Source: an uncultured Butyrivibrio sp.
GTDB lineage: Bacteria; Bacillota; Clostridia; Lachnospirales; Lachnospiraceae
Direction: 5' to 3'
Assembly (NCBI GenBank): GCA_947169985.1
Contig: CAMVRW010000112.1
Span: 1 to 7,562, forward strand
Length of the DNA stretch: 7,562 bases
Positions within the stretch are counted from its first letter, which is position 1; each line of letters starts with the position of its first letter. The translations under genes and the position numbers were made by a program. Under the pieces are notes generated by a model. That model had not been told where the DNA came from and made no database searches. It saw only the letters and a list, made by a program, of their open reading frames with translations. Shown one piece after another: positions 5,784 to 7,562 of this stretch.

Positions 5784-7562
5784 ATGGACATTATCTTAAA
5801 GATCAAAGAGGAATTAAACGTAGAAAAATGGCAGGTGGAGGCAGCAGTCAAGCTTATTGACGAGGGTAATACCATCCCATTCATCTCCAGGTACAGAAAG
5901 GAAGTTACCGGCTCACTTAACGATGAGCAGCTTCGTAATCTGGACGAGAGGCTCAAATACCTTAGAGGCCTTGAGGAGAGAAGGGAACAGGTTCTTGCAT
6001 CCATCGAGGAGCAGGGCAAGATGACTGATGAGCTCAGAGCAAAGATCGTTGCAGCTGAGACCATGGTTGCCATTGAGGACCTTTATCTTCCATACAGACC
6101 AAAGAGAAAGACCAGGGCCTCTGTGGCAAGAGAGAAGGGACTGGAGCCACTGGCAGATATTCTGAAGGCTCAGGAGACTACAAAAGCTCTTTTAGATGAG
6201 GCGGCAGCCTTTGTTGATGAGGAGAAGGGCGTTGAGAATGCAGCTGATGCGCTTCAGGGTGCCATGGATATCATTGCCGAAGAAGTGTCTGATAATGCCG
6301 ATTTCCGTACATATATAAGAGAAGCGACAATGGAGCAGGGCAAGCTCACCAGTAAGGCAAAGGATGAGAAGGCCCAGTCCGTTTATGAGATGTACTATGA
6401 CTATGAGGAGCCCCTTAACAAGGTGCTTGGACACAGAGTCCTGGCCCTTAACAGAGGAGAGGCTGAGAAGTTCCTTGTGGTTAAGATCGAGGCTCCCGAG
6501 GAGCAGATCCTTCAGTACCTCAATAAGAAGATGATCACAAAAGACAATCCTGTGACCACTCCCGTTATTGAGGAGATCAACCAGGATGCTTACGAAAGAC
6601 TCATAGCTCCTGCCATCGAGCGTGATATCAGAAATGAACTTACAGAGAAGGCTGAAGATGGCGCCATCACTGTATTTGGTAAGAACTTAACTCAGCTTCT
6701 TATGGCACCTCCTATTGCAGGAAAGACTGTCCTTGGATGGGACCCTGCTTTCAGAACAGGCTGCAAGCTTGCTATCGTTGATGCTACAGGAAAGGTTCTT
6801 GATACAAAGGTCATCTATCCTACAGCGCCTCAGAACAAGGTTGAGGAGGCCAAGGCAGATCTTAAGAAGCTTATTGATAAGTATGATGTAGACCTTATCT
6901 CTGTTGGTAACGGTACAGCATCAAGAGAGTCTGAGCAGGTTATTGTTGAGCTTATCAAGGAGCTGGACAGACCACTTCAGTACGTTATTGTTAACGAGGC
7001 TGGTGCTTCAGTATATTCAGCTAGTAAGCTGGCTACAGAGGAGTTCCCTCAGTTTGACGTTGGACAGAGAAGTGCAGCTTCTATCGCAAGAAGACTACAG
7101 GATCCTCTGGCAGAGCTTGTTAAGATCGATCCTAAGTCCATTGGTGTTGGTCAGTATCAGCATGATATGAATCAGAAGAAGCTTGGTGAGACCCTTGAGG
7201 GCGTAGTTGAAGACTGCGTTAACAAGGTTGGTGTTGACCTCAACACTGCGTCAGCTCCACTTCTTCAGTATATTTCAGGAATCAGCAAGGTTATTGCTAA
7301 GAATATCGTTGATTACAGAGAAGAGAACGGTAAGTTCAAGAGCCGTGCTGAGCTTTTGAATGTTCCTAAGCTTGGACCTAAGGCTTATGAGCAGTGTGCA
7401 GGATTCTTAAGGATTGCAGACGGAGAGAATCCTCTTGATGCGACCAGTGTTCACCCTGAGTCCTACGAAGCTACTTTGAAACTCATGGAGAAGCTTGGCA
7501 TTACCTTTGATGATGTTCGCGAAGCTCAGAAGAATGCTGCAAAGGCAGCTCTTGAGAAGCCT
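5784..7562 (+). CDS. tex: RNA-binding transcriptional accessory protein Tex (3' end beyond window)
   Basis: 593 codons are open to the window edge with no stop; Tex proteins are usually about 715-780 residues, so the C-terminal S1 RNA-binding domain and stop lie outside. Tex is a conserved cytoplasmic nucleic-acid-binding protein related to eukaryotic Spt6 and linked to transcription and RNA handling. Seen in order: the N-terminal helical domain with NTIPFISRYRKEVTG (29-43) and IEDLYLPYRPKRKTRA (97-112); the RNase-H-like YqgF domain, about 315-440, beginning GWDPAFRTGCKLAIVD (318-333) with SVGNGTASRE (373-382) and NEAGASVYSAS (404-414); the IGVGQYQHD signature (453-461); and helix-hairpin-helix repeats, about 490-550, with YREENGKFKSRAEL and LGPKAYEQCAGFLRI. 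The ATG has an AAGAGGGA ribosome binding site 5 bases away. The gene is divergent from the four-gene cluster and not functionally tied to it. Confidence 0.96.
   Translation, partial: MDIILKIKEELNVEKWQVEAAVKLIDEGNTIPFISRYRKEVTGSLNDEQLRNLDERLKYLRGLEERREQVLASIEEQGKMTDELRAKIVAAETMVAIEDLYLPYRPKRKTRASVAREKGLEPLADILKAQETTKALLDEAAAFVDEEKGVENAADALQGAMDIIAEEVSDNADFRTYIREATMEQGKLTSKAKDEKAQSVYEMYYDYEEPLNKVLGHRVLALNRGEAEKFLVVKIEAPEEQILQYLNKKMITKDNPVTTPVIEEINQDAYERLIAPAIERDIRNELTEKAEDGAITVFGKNLTQLLMAPPIAGKTVLGWDPAFRTGCKLAIVDATGKVLDTKVIYPTAPQNKVEEAKADLKKLIDKYDVDLISVGNGTASRESEQVIVELIKELDRPLQYVIVNEAGASVYSASKLATEEFPQFDVGQRSAASIARRLQDPLAELVKIDPKSIGVGQYQHDMNQKKLGETLEGVVEDCVNKVGVDLNTASAPLLQYISGISKVIAKNIVDYREENGKFKSRAELLNVPKLGPKAYEQCAGFLRIADGENPLDATSVHPESYEATLKLMEKLGITFDDVREAQKNAAKAALEKP

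Noticed and set aside
7560..7562. Tex lacking its S1 domain as a truncation
   Set aside because: The reading frame is still open at the last base, so the missing end is a window effect.

Overview
The window looks like chromosomal DNA of a low-to-mid GC anaerobic Firmicute, most likely a Lachnospiraceae member of the Butyrivibrio/Roseburia kind. This rests on AGA/AGG-rich codon use, strong AGAGG-type ribosome binding sites, sigma-A-like promoters, and the families present: a DUF975 membrane protein, a cytoplasmic GH2 enzyme, a clostridial-type carbamate kinase, a MATE exporter and Tex. The genus is inference. No tRNA, rRNA, CRISPR array, insertion sequence or phage gene was seen.

Layout: (1) At the left edge, on the minus strand, lies the 5' part of a carbamate kinase gene cut by the window. 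(2) A 163-base divergent spacer carries candidate promoters in both directions and a short perfect dyad between them. (3) A complete MATE-family exporter gene follows on the plus strand. (4) It converges on a minus-strand gene, and the 134-base spacer between them is mostly one 97-nt near-perfect hairpin with T runs on both sides. (5) A four-gene minus-strand cluster, read from about 5602 down to 1934, encodes a small membrane protein, a small unrecognised HExxH/double-CxxC protein, a DUF975 membrane protein and a glycoside hydrolase family 2 enzyme. Spacings within the cluster are 76, 20 and 6 bases, so it is probably one operon. (6) A 181-base divergent spacer has good promoters facing both ways. 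(7) On the plus strand, tex starts and runs off the right edge before its C-terminal S1 domain.

How the genes fit together: carbamate kinase and the MATE exporter share a control region but no obvious pathway. The minus-strand operon joins two membrane proteins and a putative metal-binding protein, all of unknown role, to an intracellular glycosidase, which suggests a common induction signal more than a known pathway. Tex is a housekeeping RNA-binding protein.

The most notable non-coding item is the long hairpin at 1827-1923. All five of its imperfect pairs are G-U in plus-strand RNA, hinting that the structure is selected in the transcript of the exporter gene. The most notable protein is the small HExxH/CxxC protein. 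No clearly new biological system could be demonstrated here.
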